Assembly (NCBI GenBank): GCA_023213395.1
Contig: CM041465.1
Coordinates: 246,891,741 to 246,955,740, forward strand
Direction of reading: 5' to 3'
DNA: 64,000 nt
Source of the DNA: Cycas panzhihuaensis
Lineage: Eukaryota; Cycadophyta
The notes under the pieces are model-generated. The model ran no database searches, was not told the origin of the DNA, and saw only the letters and a program-made list of their open reading frames with translations. Each line of letters opens with the position of its first letter. The first letter of the stretch is position 1. Position numbers and translations under genes: made by a program. Shown piece after piece: positions 9,994 to 22,459 of this stretch.

Positions 9994-12216
9994 TTGTATC
10001 AATATTGTTATAATGAGTGTGATTGGCCTAATCATCTAACTAGATTTAATGTCAATCATTTATTAAAGCTTATGATTTTATATCCATAATGGAAATTATC
10101 ATCATTTATAGTAGCAACCATTATTTCCTATAACATGTCATTATAATAGTAACTATTATTAAAGTATGCTAACGTAATAATAATCATCATTACATCATAT
10201 TCATGATATTATAATGGAAACCATCATACCATTACAAGAGTAGTGGAATCCATTATTACATAGTTCACATATAATACCATTAATTCCATAATATTTCACA
10301 CCTCCTTTTATTAAAAACCATTAGAAAAATTAACCCTAGTATAGTATAATATTTAACTATAAAAATCAACATGTTGCTAATAATTTTTAAATCTAAAAAT
10401 GCATGTCAAGTCTTTGTAGAATATGATAGTAAAATGCATAAACAACATGGGTAGAATTAGGGTTTTAAATATATCAAATGTTGATGAATTTTATACTAGG
10501 ATACCTATACAAAATTCTTATTAAAAGAGCTTATCGTATAACTTGCTATATAGTTTGAATAAATTTCTCTTGTTATAATTACTACTGCTTGAAATTGCAT
10601 AAGAAACCCTCGGATAACAATATTAAACTATTTTAGAAAAACCATTAAAATCTTGATTCTGATAATAAGAAGCTTTACTAAACTTTTTTCTTCTCATATG
10701 TATGAGTTCCTCTCTTCAAACTACCTATTATTAAGAGATTGAATATGCTATGAAGCAATAATAGCAAGGGCATTATTTAGGTAAAGAGTTCAAAATATTT
10801 TGAAAGGCACCTCTCAAACCTAAAAAGACTTTCTTTATTTGGTCCCATAGCTATAAGAGGTTTGTCATTAATAATTAACTACTAAAACTTAGTGATACTA
10901 ATCTTTCTTACCTAATATATAGTAAAAAAGAAACCTTGATGCATAGATTTAGGTCTCTTTTATTAGTCAAAGGTACTTAGAAGTTGGTTACTTAATTTGC
11001 TAAACCTTATATTTTATGAGCCCATTGAGTGTAATGTAGTTTTGCTAAGGTGTAATAAGGTTTTCTAATAGTTCTTTATCATTACTTGGGATAAACTTAG
11101 GGTGGAAATACTACTTCCCATTTAGAAACATAGGAATGCCATTACCTTCATAATTCCAACAACTTAAGGAAGGGTTACTAGCCAAATATAGATTACTATA
11201 ATTGCTAACTACTCTTTATAGGTCAAAAATTAGTTATAAAAGGTTTATATTTATTTGTCCCACATGATGTAACTCATTAATCATTAATACTTAGCTCCAT
11301 ACACTATAAGTTATGTGCTCTTGATGTCTAATATAATTATAGAAGTAAGAGAGGTAACAGTAGAAACATAATCTATTTTAGAGTTAGATCCTTCAATAAG
11401 ATAGATAAGTATAAACACCCCCTTTCTCCCCTCAATAGCAAATACAAGTAGTAGAATTAAGGGCCTTTAAAGCATAATGTTGACCCCACATACATGAGGG
11501 CTAAACTATTAGGAAAAATCCCCCAAACAAGGGAAGTGATGGTTATAGGCATCCATGTTGGGACTCCTTTTTTGTATTGATGTTTATTATCCTATTATAT
11601 GCATTAATATATATTGGCTATGTTACTATAAGGTTTCTATTCTTTTCAAAAAGAATAACAAGATAATTGAAAAAAATAATAATAGCTAACTAATATTAAT
11701 AAAAATATCCATACAATAATATGTGAAATCTTCAACAAATAAGCTTAGCAAATAATAAAAATTGTAATAGTAATAGCATAATAGTTACAAACAAATAGTG
11801 AAATACCATTAAATCGAGATATACTAAAGCACCTAAGATAATGGAATTAATTTATAATTAATAAAATAAAATAACCACATCTTTTTCAAAAGGGTTTCAA
11901 CCTACTTATTCTCACTAATTTTGGAGTTGATATCATAATTAAGACCAAATTCATTTGATGTTTTGGATCATTATAATTTGCCTCTCCTTAAGATGTTTCA
12001 CCATCAATGCATTTCATTTTGCCATACTAGTGATGATTATAACTCTTCAAAATACTTGTATCCCTTGATCTTTGTGATATTTATTTGGATCCATGACATC
12101 CTTCTCCATCTTAGAATACCTCACTGATGAAGCATTGGATAGATGGTTCCTATTAAATCCAAGATATTATAGAAGCTTAGTCCATCTTTATGCCATCTTC
12201 TAAAAGTAACCCATGT
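9994..12216. other. AT-rich spacer, no gene seen
   Basis: No coding signal or recognisable element. The segment 10010-10300 is low-complexity, with many ACCATTA/ATCAT-type repeats of no clear period. Past 10300 it is ordinary AT-rich sequence with only short random open frames. Confidence 0.7.
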
Positions 12217-12276
12217 GTATCCTCTTCCTATTCATGATTATACCATACGTATCCTCTTCCTATTCATGATTATACC
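12217..12276. repeat. 32-bp tandem duplication, two copies
   Basis: The unit beginning GTATCCTCTTCCTATTCATG starts at 12217 and again at 12249. The first 28 bases of both copies are identical by eye. It looks like a recent slippage duplication in otherwise unique spacer. Confidence 0.9.
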
Positions 12277-13015
12277 TTTTGTGTCTCATAGGTGTGAATG
12301 GTTTAGATAAATATAACTAGAATAAGAGAATGTAAACTATGATTTGGATTAGTGTATATGGAAGGAATTTCATATAGATAAGAGGCTTAGAGAGAGACAC
12401 AAAAGAAGGATATGTCAAGGGTGGAGATTAAGTGTCAAGGTTTGTAGAAAGATAATAAAATGATAAGGAAATATTAAGCATACAAGATAGATTTAGAAGT
12501 AAAAAGTATAAATGGGTTTTTTCTTTTTTCTTTTTTAAGGAATGATATGTTATATTAAGAGCAGGCAGACAAAGGGAAAACAATAAAGGGCAAACTTGGT
12601 TAGGGTTTACAACAGCCATTTTGATGCGAGAAAGCTGGCAATGGGGCCAATGTAGTCCATGATAGGGTGACACTGATGAGATGGGCCTGTGAGATCTTGT
12701 CTATTGATGGATGAATGGTAAACAACCGAGCAGTGCTTCTTAGGAGAGATGGAGGTTGGTGGAGTAGATGCAGTTGTTCTCCATCCTATAGCCTCTATGT
12801 TGGCCCTCTTTTAGTAGTGAGGGACAAGATCATCTATTCAAAGATGTAAAGGGTGGTTTAGATCAATGAGAAACCTGAGGAGAATTGCATGGGCAGAGTG
12901 GACTACCTTGAAGAGGAGCCTCTAATCAACTTTAAAGCTATGTGTGGAGAGCTCTTATAGGGTGAGTTATTCACCAGTTTTTATATGTCTTGGTTTAATA
13001 TATTGATCAGTAGTA
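12277..13015. other. Spacer and probable 5' untranslated region of LINE-A
   Basis: From about 12590 the composition becomes less AT-rich and purine-rich, like the LINE body. It leads into ORF1 at 13016, so 12600-13015 is probably the LINE-A 5' untranslated region. A short pyrimidine run lies at 12515-12536. No conserved protein is visible in any frame. Confidence 0.45.
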
Positions 13016-14190
13016 TTGCATTATCAAATGGAGGAGACCTATCCAATAAATCAGACTCAACTTCCCCCTCTGGGAAGGACCTGTCAAGATGTATTAAAAA
13101 AGGGAGATGAAGATACGTATGAGATTAACCTAATTATCCAAGACAACCTAATTAAAATTCCTGTTCCAAAAGAACTAATTGACAAGACAAAGAAATATTG
13201 GGAGAACAACCTAGTAGGTAGGTTCTCGGGGCCCAGATCTAGGCTAGATATTATCAAAAAATAGCTGGGGGTTAAATGGGAACAAAGAATCCAGTAGCAA
13301 TTATGGCCATGCCGAAAGGCTACATTTTATTTAGGTTTGATAACCAAGAAGATATGATATGTGTCATGCTCAAATCTCCTTGGATACTTGGTTGAAAGGT
13401 AATTACTTTGGAAAAGTGGCATTTAGATTTTGGCCCATCGATACCAATAGTGAAGTAGTCTCTGATATGGGTCCAAATGCCAGGACTACCTCTACAGTTT
13501 TAGAATTTGGATGTAATTAAAGAAGTGGCGAGAGTAATAGGACCCTTGTTGGATATTGACTCAGCTACAAAGAATAGAACTTACCTATTAAATTCCAGAT
13601 TTTGTATCTTGGTGAGACTAGACAAAGGTTTATTAGGTGAAGTAAGAATTGAATTTGAAGGGTGGAATATCGACCACAAGTTGGCATATAAGTTAGAAAA
13701 TTTTAGATGTTCTAGGTGTAGAAGTATGGGGCACCTCCCACTAAATTGTCTAGGGGACCTAAAGAAGGTAGAGGTTAAGGATAAATGTGAGGGCCCAAAA
13801 GAGGAATCAAGGGAGCTAGAGACCTAAGTGATCATAGAGGAAGGCACTCCCCAGGAGGACCTTCCAAAGGTTCAAGAGGTTGGGCCCATGGAGATGAGAG
13901 GGGGTACCAGGTTAATGAAGGTCAAGAGCATCATGAGGAAGTCACCCCAGTGCGATAAGGGCAAGAAGGATTGGTCATTATAGAATGTATGTGGGTAGAA
14001 AAGGGGAAAGGGCTATAGGAGGTCCCATCAAGTCAAAGGAAAGGATTGGACCTAGGAGCAATAGGAGGGTCGGAAGACCTTTTAAAAGAATGGTCTATGA
14101 AAGAAATATTACCTCCCAAATTGATCAAGGGTATCAAAGAACCCTGAAGGAAGGGGTGATTAAAGGACCATTCTCGAGGAGCAAGAGATG
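13016..14190 (+). pseudogene. LINE-A ORF1: DUF4283 / CCHC RNA-binding protein
   Basis: The start at 13016 is the first Met of a long frame. The N-terminal part matches plant L1 ORF1 (DUF4283: GRFSGPRSRLDIIKK, then the KSPWILG and EKWHLDFGP motifs at about 13370-13435). The second half is open at 13507-13827 and ends in CSRCRSMGHLPLNC (13708-13749), a CX2CX4HX4C knuckle of the zf-CCHC_4 type. A charged, poorly conserved tail continues to about 14190. ORF1 proteins bind the LINE RNA to form the retrotransposition particle. TAG/TAA stops and a frameshift near 13263 break it. Confidence 0.85.
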
Positions 14191-14224
14191 ACCCTCGGGC
14201 AGGGGTGGGGGGCCATAGAAGAAT

Positions 14225-15000
14225 ATGAGATTAATATCCTAGAATATTAGGGACCTAAATGCCCCCTTGAAGCAAAGAATTGTTAAACACTTGAGAGCCA
14301 AATTAGGAGCGGATATTATTCTACTTCAAGAGATTAAATTAGAAAGACATAAAGGGATATAGGTGAAAAATAAGATATGGAGGAAAGGGTTCTGAAGGCA
14401 TGGCTATTCTCTAGAATCCAATAATTTGGGAAGGGATAAGTGTGATACAGGAAGATCACTTCATGACAATATGCCCTACATGCTTGAGGTCAAACGTGCA
14501 ATGGCTCGTCACTAAGATATATATTCCAATAATGATAGAAGGTAGAAAGCTTCTATGGAATAGGATTATGGAAACTCATAAAGATTGGAAAGGCCCTTAG
14601 TTGGTTATGGGGGACCTAAATATGGCCCTAACAATAGGAGAAAAGAGAGGGGGCCAAGAGGGTTGGTCAAGGAGTATGACTAATTTAGGTGACTTCCTAC
14701 AAAGGGATGGTTTGATGGATATCCCCTTGAGAGAGGTTAAGTACACTTGGTCGAATAGAAGAATCGAAGATAATAATATTTAGATAATGCTTGATAGAGT
14801 GATGATAAATTATGAGTGGGTCAGGATTTATGATGACATCAAATTAGATGGCCTTCCAAAGATGGCATCTGACCACTCTCCACTATTGTTGGAGTTCAAA
14901 CCTATAGGAAAACACCATGGGGCATTATTTAGGTTTGAACTCATATGGATTAGACACTTAGATCTTAGGGATTAGATAAAGGAATGGTGGAGTATTCTGA
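14225..15000 (+). pseudogene. LINE-A ORF2 endonuclease (APE type)
   Basis: The domain opens with an N-terminal segment matching SWNIRGLN-type endonuclease starts, then LGADIILLQEIKLE (about 14305-14345), the catalytic Glu region. The GDLNMAL motif at about 14610 corresponds to the conserved G-D-F-N, TWSNRR at about 14745 to the target-loop region, and MASDHSPLLLEF at about 14860-14895 to the S-D-H catalytic motif. All three catalytic blocks survive, unlike in LINE-B and LINE-C. The enzyme would nick target DNA for target-primed reverse transcription. Stops lie at 14782 and elsewhere. Confidence 0.87.
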
Positions 15001-15199
15001 TTAAGGGGTATGTTATGTTCAGATTCTTAAAGAAGCTAAATTGGGTGAAAAGATAACTAAAAGCTTAGAATAAAGAGGTTTTTGGAAACATCTTCAATTA
15101 AGAAAACTAGATTCTTGGGGAACTAAAGGAAATTGAGGGAAGAATCTAAGAGGAAGGCAGATCCCTCTTACTGGATCAGAAGGAGTAAATAATTATTAG

Positions 15200-16900
15200 G
15201 AACCTGGAAGAGGTCCTAGTGAAGGAGGAAATCCATTAGAAGTAGAAGTCAAGGGCCCTCTAGCTGGCAGAGGGGGATAGAAATACTAAATTCTTCCATA
15301 TGACAGCCTTGAAACATAGATCTTGTAATAGAATAAATAAATTAAGAAATAATAGAGGAGAAGAGGTAGAGTTAGAAGAGGATCTCAAAGTCATAGTAGT
15401 GGACTATTTTAAGAATCTTTTTTAGAAACTTGGGTGCCAAGACCTAGAGCTAAGAAGGGAGCTGATGGGATATATTCCTAAGCTGATCAAATAAGAATAG
15501 AATAGATGGTTGAAGGAACCTTTCTTGATGGAGGAAGTGGAGAAGGCCCTTTTTGACATAGGGCAGGATAAGGCCCCCAGCCTAGATGGGTTCCCCCTGG
15601 GTTTTTTTCAAGAATTTTGGGATATAATTAGGGAAGACCTAAAAGCAGCCTTAGATGAATTCTATGAGAAGAGAATAATTCTCAAGGAATGGCAGGCTAC
15701 TTTCCTATTGTTAATCCCTAATAAAGAAGAAGTGAAAGTCATGGAGGAGTATAGACCGATAAGTCTTTGTAATGTTAAATACAAAATTTTAACAAAGTTG
15801 TTAGCTAATAGACTCAAGAAAAGCTTGCCTCTTATTATATCCCCAAACCAGGATAGTTTCGTGAAGAGTAGACAAATTCTTGATGGTATCATTTTGGTCC
15901 ACGAGATGATCCACTCGATAAATCAGAAGAAAGAAGCTAGTATGATAGTGAAAACTAACATGTTTAAAGCTTACAATAAAGTGGATTAGGACCACTTGAT
16001 AGACCATCTATATGCATTTGGTTTTAATGAGGTTTGGAGGGAATGGATGGTAAACTGCATATCCAAATCTCTTTACCTAATCTTGATAAGTGGCACTTTG
16101 ACACCCTTCTTTCCTAGGTGTAGAGGATTAAGATAAGGAGATCTACTTTCCCCATACCTATTTATCATCATGGCAAAGATTCTAGGGAGAGTTGTGGAGG
16201 AGGCTAGGAGAATAGGTTGGGTCTCAAGATTGAAGCCTACGTCTAGCATAGATAATATTGTCTAGCACTAGTTTATTGATGATAATATTTTTTTAGGGAA
16301 GGATTATGGGGAAAGCTAGGGCCTTCAAGGTTGGACTTCTATCTTATGAGAGAGATACAAATCAAAAAATAAACTTGGAAAAACGCTCTGTCTTTTTTAT
16401 AAATATCGACAAGAGACTGCAAAGGAGGATTAGTAGGGAATTGGGGATCCCTATTAGGCCTCTTTTATCTACATATCTAAGGATGCCTTTGTTTGTTGGG
16501 AATATGTATGGGGAGCTTTGGAACCCCATTGTGCATAGGATGCAAAGGAAGTTGGCAGGGTGGAAAGGAACTCTTCTTAGTCAAGCTGAGAAGATTTAGC
16601 TAGTGGCTACCTCTCTGCAAAGTATCCTAGTGTGTATGATGTCTATCTTTAGGGTTTCGAGTAGAGTCCTATCGATCTTGGAAGGCATCTAGAAAAGGTT
16701 CCTTTGGTCAGGAATAGAAGAAAAAGATAGAATTCACCCGGTATCCTGGTACAAAGTGTGCACTCCCACATCGATGGGAGGGCTTAATATCAGAAGGTTG
16801 GATTCTTTTAATAGAGCCCTAGTGGCTAAGCTAGGCTAGAGACTGGAGAGGGACGCAAAAGGTAAATGAGGCAAGATCATCTCCAATAAATACCTAAGAG
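15200..16900 (+). pseudogene. LINE-A ORF2 reverse transcriptase
   Basis: The long open piece 15510-15989 contains DKAPSLDGFPLGFFQEFW (RT block 0/1), WQATFLLLIPNKE, EYRPISLCNVKYKILTKLLA and NQDSFVKSRQILDGI, all standard for plant L1 RT. It continues past a stop with the GDLLSPYLFIIMAKILGRVV block at about 16140-16195. The catalytic FIDD lies at 16272-16283, with both Asp retained. The frame shifts near 16300, and the thumb follows (NLEKRSVFFIN, then WKGTLLSQAEKI). Nonsense codons are frequent, and the enzyme is dead by truncation rather than by active-site loss. Confidence 0.92.
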
Positions 16901-17950
16901 GTAATCATTTCGTGAAATATAGGCAGGGGAGGGGGATGGTAAGGAGGCTCATGGGTCCTCAATTTGGAGGAATTTGGTTCAATCTAGACCCATCCTATTA
17001 TTTGACATGAGATGAAAGCTTGGAAATGGGGAAACTATAAACTTCTAGAAGGATAAATGGTGTGGAAATTATATTTTGAAAGATAGTCCCAGTCTTGGAG
17101 TTTTACAAAAAGCCTATGAAGAGAAATACTGCACTAGGGTCAGGGGTTACTAGGAGGGACAAGGCAAGGATAGAGGATGGAGATCCTTTGAGGAGATTGA
17201 AGGGACCAAAGGAAGGGGGAAAAATATTATGGCACTGAAAAAGGAGCCTAACTAGTGCTATATTCTGAAAAGTCCTAAGGTAGATATGATCATATGGGCT
17301 AACTCCCTATTAACGGAGTACATAGTCAAATAGGGCTATTTAGCATATGTTCAGAGGTGGGCTTGGAAAAAACCCTCCTATTGGCTGGTGTATGGAAGTT
17401 GGGTCTTATCCCAAAGATGGTAGTTTTTTGGTGGTTATACCTAAAGAATAAAACCTTGATGGTGGATAACCTTCACAGGCATGAGTTTGCTATGCCAAAT
17501 AGATGGGTGTTATATAACAAGGAAGAGGAGACTTTGGACCATATCAACATTCATTGTTCCCTCTCTAGAAGAACTTAGGCCTATATTTGGTCTAATTTTG
17601 GGGTCTCATGGGTGAACCCAAGGACCCTTGAAGACTTGTGGAGGTCATGGAAATCTCCCTTTAGAAGCAAGACTTTGGGCTTACTCTAGAAAATTATTCC
17701 ACCAATGGTGGTTTGGAACATCTGGAAGGAAACAAATAGAAGAATATTCTAGGGGAAAGAGTTGGATGAGATCATGATCTATGAGATGTTACAATCGATA
17801 ATGGTGGATTCTATCAAAACTATGGACGAGGAAGGTATTTTAGAGAGGGAGGATAGGATCATTGATGGTTGGGAAATAAAAAGACCAAATATTACCAGAA
17901 CTAGGAGAAGGAATTATAGGTGGTGATAGCCTATAAATAACTAGGTTGAG
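16901..17950 (+). pseudogene. LINE-A ORF2 C-terminal region with zf-RVT domain
   Basis: After a poorly conserved linker, 17357-17578 reads KLGLIPKMVVFWWLYLKNKT and then a spaced C/H cluster (EETLDHINIHCSLSRRT), the zf-RVT pattern found after RT in plant LINEs. The same segments recur in LINE-B (49256-49440) and LINE-C (63580-63740). Coding similarity ends at about 17950, exactly where copia-B begins. Several stops are present. Confidence 0.8.
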
Positions 17951-19389
17951 AGACATAGATATCTTCTTGGATATAACCATTTAAGAAAGCACTTTTTACG
18001 TCCATTTGATAAACAGATCAATTTGGTGCCCATTTGACCTTGTTTCGACCTTTTTAACATTGGACTTTCGAAATTTCAGCGTTTTTTACAATTTTAATAA
18101 AATCAGTTTTAGAACTAGCTGTCATTTATTTTTGGTAAACTGTTTTGTGTCCGAATTTTCTCTATAGAAATCTACGTCATATAGACTTTAATACCCATTT
18201 TTTATTTCAATTCTTTGAGTTCATTTTCACCAATATTTTAATCGCTGAAATAAGAAAATTAGTTGTTTTTGCCTGTTTCTTGAACATTCTCCATAAAGAC
18301 ACTTGTCACATTTTTCACTATAACTTTTGCAATTTTATCGATTTCATTTTAAATCGACCGTTGGGAAGTGACTCATTCTCTTCATTGTGATATATTTTTC
18401 CATATATTTTGACACATTTTTCTTATATTTCAAATCAGTTAAAGTTGAGGTATTTTATTGGCCTAAATCTGCTTTTTTTTTACACCTGTTTAATATATTC
18501 TTTCAAAATTTTTAATTGGCAAAATATTAATTACTTCATAAATAATATTTGATCATTTGTTCAACTTTTCTAATGATTAATTAGTATTTTAATTTTATTT
18601 TTGCCTACCCTGCTCCTGTTAGGCTCCATAAGGAGGTCCATTCCTTTACCTCATTCAAAATGTGATTTATTGGTATCCATTTTTAAAACCGTCTATTTTA
18701 TTGGATTCACATCTCAGCAATCTACATATTGATAAAATTTTAAGCTATTCTGACCTCATTCAATATAGTTTTCAATCTGTTAAAGTTGAGTATATATATA
18801 CATCCTAACAAGCTTGTCTTCTTTCAAAAATCGTAAAGAAAATTCTAGTTCATATTTCCTTGTTTACTCAAGTTTCTGTTTGATCTTTCTACAAGCACTT
18901 TACATTATTTTTGAACAAGCATTTGTTTATAAGGAAATATATAAAAGTTGTTCTTATATAAAAAGGATTTTTTTTTACATTGAAGATTTATTACTCATTT
19001 GAGAAATTGGCATCTGTTTGAAAACTATTTATTCTCAAAAGTTTATTTCAAATCTTGCATAAGTGAAAAGTTTTAAGCATCATTACTTTCTTATTGATCG
19101 TTTTACTTTAAAAGTGTATCAAAGTTGTTGAAAAATATCATCTTTCTTGCACTTATAAAAGGAAAATTGCATTTCTTTTCAAAGGCATATTACATTCGTT
19201 TAAAGGGCATTATATGTTTTTTTGAAAAAAAAGTAAAAGAGTTTTTTGTAAAAGTTTTCATTTCATCTTGCTTAGAGCATTTTTTTTTCTGTTATCAAAG
19301 GAATTTTGTTCTTTTTTCTAAGCAAGACCACATTGCTAAATAGATTAGTCTTCACATTAAATAAGATAATTCTGAATTGAACCACACTT
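17951..19389 (+). other. T-rich leader of copia-B
   Basis: About 1.4 kb of T-rich sequence with no conserved coding content lies between the LINE-A junction and the GC-rich block upstream of gag. Short open frames here have low-complexity Phe/Leu/Ile-rich translations and no family match that I recognise. It corresponds in position to the long leaders of copia-C (33.2-34.9 kb) and copia-D (56.7-59.96 kb). Confidence 0.65.
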
Positions 19390-19815
19390 TTTTCCAGCCT
19401 TGCAAGGGGAACGGTTAGGACCCCTAAAGTTACCACCCCGCACACGCTAATCGGCCTACTCATATTGGATGAGGACATCCATTAGCTATCGTGTATACTG
19501 GTGGGGTTGAGGTGCAGAACCTTTTCATTTTATGGTGTTTGGAGACCAAGGCTAGACCTGGAGAGGGTGAGTGCCTTTGGTTCGAGAACCTTCACCGCTA
19601 GATCCGTTAGGCATAAATCCGTGCAGTGGACCAATAATTCGGGGTGTCAAAGCCTTCTTAGCGTACGTCTTGAGGTATATAGAGCCTGGCGCTCCGTACC
19701 GGTATAAAGGGTCCCTGTTTTGCCATTTGTGGGCAGGCGCCATTGACAGAATAGCAACCGAAGGTTGCCCTAGGAGAAACATAAACTTAGAGCCTAGTAG
19801 CCTTTCTAGGTCCTA
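19390..19815 (+). other. GC- and CpG-rich block just upstream of copia-B gag
   Basis: An abrupt island of about 425 bp with balanced composition and roughly 18 CpG dinucleotides between 19430 and 19760, in a region where CpG is otherwise scarce. Open frames of 68-81 codons overlap on both strands, which is a composition effect and not evidence for a gene. It lies about 140 bp before the gag start. It may be a structured RNA leader element (packaging or translation control), but nothing in the sequence proves that. Confidence 0.55.
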
Positions 19816-19953
19816 GTTCATTTGTTCAAACTTTTGAAAACCTTGGGATATATATATTTGGAAATAATTTCTTTCATTTAAGTTCTTTCAAATTTTCTAC
19901 ATTCAAATATTTTGCTATCACATTTATCACATTTTATACAACTTTAATTTAAA

Positions 19954-21050
19954 ATGACGTCTAGTTTTGGGAATATGATTATTCCTAAATTTGATGGAAA
20001 TAATTTTCTTAACTGGAGTAGGAGGATGAGGCCCATCCTCATAGCAAATGAAATGTGGGATATAGTGAGAAATGGTTACAATGACTTAGGATCAAATCCA
20101 ACTGATACTGAAAAAGCTACATACAAAGAAAATGTCAAAAAGATAATGAAGCCTTAGCCCTTATTTTTGCGCTTTGGAAGATCATGTTTTCCCACGAGTT
20201 AGTGAATCCAAAGAAGTCCAAAGAGGCTTGGGATACTTTACAGCTTATATACGAAGGGGTCGCGTCCTCTAAACTACAAAACTTAAGAAGTAAGTTCAAA
20301 AATTTACGTATGATGCCTCATGAATCAATAACTGAATTTATGACCAAGATTCAAGATATAGTTAACCAAATGAGGTCCCTTGGGGACACCTTAACCGAAC
20401 AAAGAGTTGTTGAACGGATCCTTCGATGTGTAGGAGCCGTTAGACGCTTTGAAATGGTAGCTACTAGTATTAGTGTATCTAAAGACCTAAGTACCCTCAA
20501 AATAGAACAACTTACTGCTATGCTCATGTCCATAGAAGAACAACAAGCTGCCAATGAAACTTTAGAACATGCCTTTGCTACAAAGGCCAACATTCAACCT
20601 AACTCTCAAGATGGCACCTCAAAACAAAACGAATCTCCTCTAAGGAGAAAAGATGAAAACCCTAGAAATGAACCTAGACAAAATCCTCCACAATATCAAG
20701 CTCCTCATAATAGACAAGGATGACCCCCACAACATGAAAATTCCCCAAGACATTCGAACACTCAAAGAAACCCTAACCAACTAAGACAAGTTGAAAATCA
20801 TTCTTGTTGTCCACATTGTCATGGGAACCCACAACCTTCTAGAACACCTCAAAACTATCGTGACCAACCAAGAAATAATCATACTCAATTCTATGAGGAA
20901 AGGGGGAGACCTTTCAACCTTGATTGCTCTCAACCAAGGAATCAAAATCTTAGTTATGGAAAAAGAGATCAACAATATTGCACTTATTGTCGTAGAAATG
21001 GTCACACTGAAGATAAGTGTTTTTCAAAACATGGACCACCCTCTAGAGGA
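19954..21050 (+). pseudogene. copia-B gag with zinc knuckle
   Basis: The ATG at 19954 begins MTSSFGNMIIPKFDGNNFLNW, a typical copia gag start (DUF4219-like). A frameshift/stop near 20155 splits it. The second piece, 20184-20723, carries the UBN2-type gag core (KSKEAWDTLQLIYEG, SKLQNLRSKFKNLRM, FMTKIQDIVNQMRSLG). A Gln/Asn/Pro-rich basic tail follows, and CTYCRRNGHTEDKC (20979-21020) is a CX2CX4HX4C nucleocapsid knuckle in a shifted frame. Gag forms the virus-like particle. Only a few lesions separate it from an open frame, so copia-B is relatively young. Confidence 0.9.
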
Positions 21051-21053
21051 CAT

Positions 21054-22340
21054 GTGTCAAATACATCAGAATCTAAAATCAACAATAGGTTATTTCTATC
21101 TAGTTTTTCAGCCCTAGAAGAAGATGACGATAGTTGGTACATTGATTCCAGTTGTTCCACCCACATGACCCATAAAGAACAATTATTTCAAACTTTGGAT
21201 ACAAATAAGAAAGGGTCTATTATGTTTGGAGACAACACCTCTCACGAATCGATTGGAAAAGGTAACAATGCCTTATTGACTGATAGTGGTGAATACAAAT
21301 ATTTAAATGATGTTCTATCGTCCCGCTTTAAGGAAAAACTTACTATCGGTAGGACAGATGATGGGACAAGACTATAAAATAATTTTTGACAACGGCGAAT
21401 GTGTCATCAAAGACAAACGACAAAATGAAGCTATTGTTGCTAAGGGTATCATGACTAAAGATCGTTTATTTAAACTTACTATCACCCCCTCAGATACATA
21501 TGCCCTTAGAACCACAACTACTATGGATAGTGACCTATGGCATCGACGTTTCGGTCACCTTAATTATACAAGTTTAGCCCTTATGAAAAGATTAGATATG
21601 GTTAATGGCTTGCCCCCTATTGATGTTAATAAAGAGTTGTGTGAGGGATGCCTTCTTGGAAAACATCATAGAGAAAGTTTTCCAGACTTTAGCCATCGGA
21701 CATCCGCCTCTTCAACTCAGATATATACGGATATTTGTGGCCCAATGGCCACTACCTCCTTGGCAGGTGCTAAATATTTCCTTACATTTATTGATGACTT
21801 TACAAGAAAGACTTGGGTGTTCTTTCTCAAATACAAATCGATGCTTTTGACCCCTTTGTTGACTTCAAAACCTTCGTTGAGCGACAAAGTGGATACCTTA
21901 TCCTCTCCTTAAGATCAGATAATGGGGGAGAATTTACCTCTAATATCTTCAAGGATTCTTGTATCAATATGGGATTAGGCGACAACATACCGAGCCCTAC
22001 ACCCCACAACAAAATGGTGTAGAAAGGAAAAACAAAACTATCGTAGAAATGGCACGCTGTATGCTTAAAGATAAAAACTTAGGCCATGAATTTTGAGGTC
22101 AAGTCCATACCGCAGTCTACTTACTTAATCGATGTTCCACAAAAGCAGTTAGGTGGAAGACACCAGAAGAAGCATGGACAGGTTATAAACCTAGTATCCG
22201 TCACCTTAAGGTATTTGGCTGTTTAGCCTATGCCCATGTCCCTGACCAAAGAAAAACCAAATTAGATGATCATAGTGTAAAATGTATCTTTATTGGATAT
22301 AGTGAATCATCAAAATCTTACAAAGTTTATGATCCAAAAT
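21054..22340 (+). pseudogene. copia-B protease and integrase
   Basis: The protease active site is WYIDSSCSTHMT at 21135-21170: the catalytic Asp is kept but the usual D-S-G reads D-S-S. In the next frame (21307-21912) come the gag-pre-integrase zinc finger (HRRFGHLNYTSL, then CEGCLLGKHH) and the integrase core start (IYTDICGPM, FIDDFTRKTWVFFLKYKS). The second catalytic block RSDNGGEF lies near 21916-21940 in another frame. The region around the third acidic residue (22010-22050) is broken by a TAG. At least three frame changes occur, probably from small indels. Confidence 0.9.
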
Positions 22341-22459
22341 CCTGAAAAGTTATACTGAGTAGGGATGTCAAATTTCAAGAAGACACCTACTATCAAAATA
22401 ATCACGAACAACAAAAGGACATTACTATTAAGTTTAATGCATCAAATACATCCAAATAT

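Noticed and set aside
18145-19478. Phe/Ile/Lys-rich open frames in the copia-B leader
   Set aside because: Low-complexity translation of T-rich sequence with no conserved domain.
19501-19816. Overlapping open frames of 68-81 codons on both strands
   Set aside because: They lie in the CpG-rich leader block of copia-B, overlap in three frames, and have no family motif. Open frames on both strands are expected from the balanced composition.
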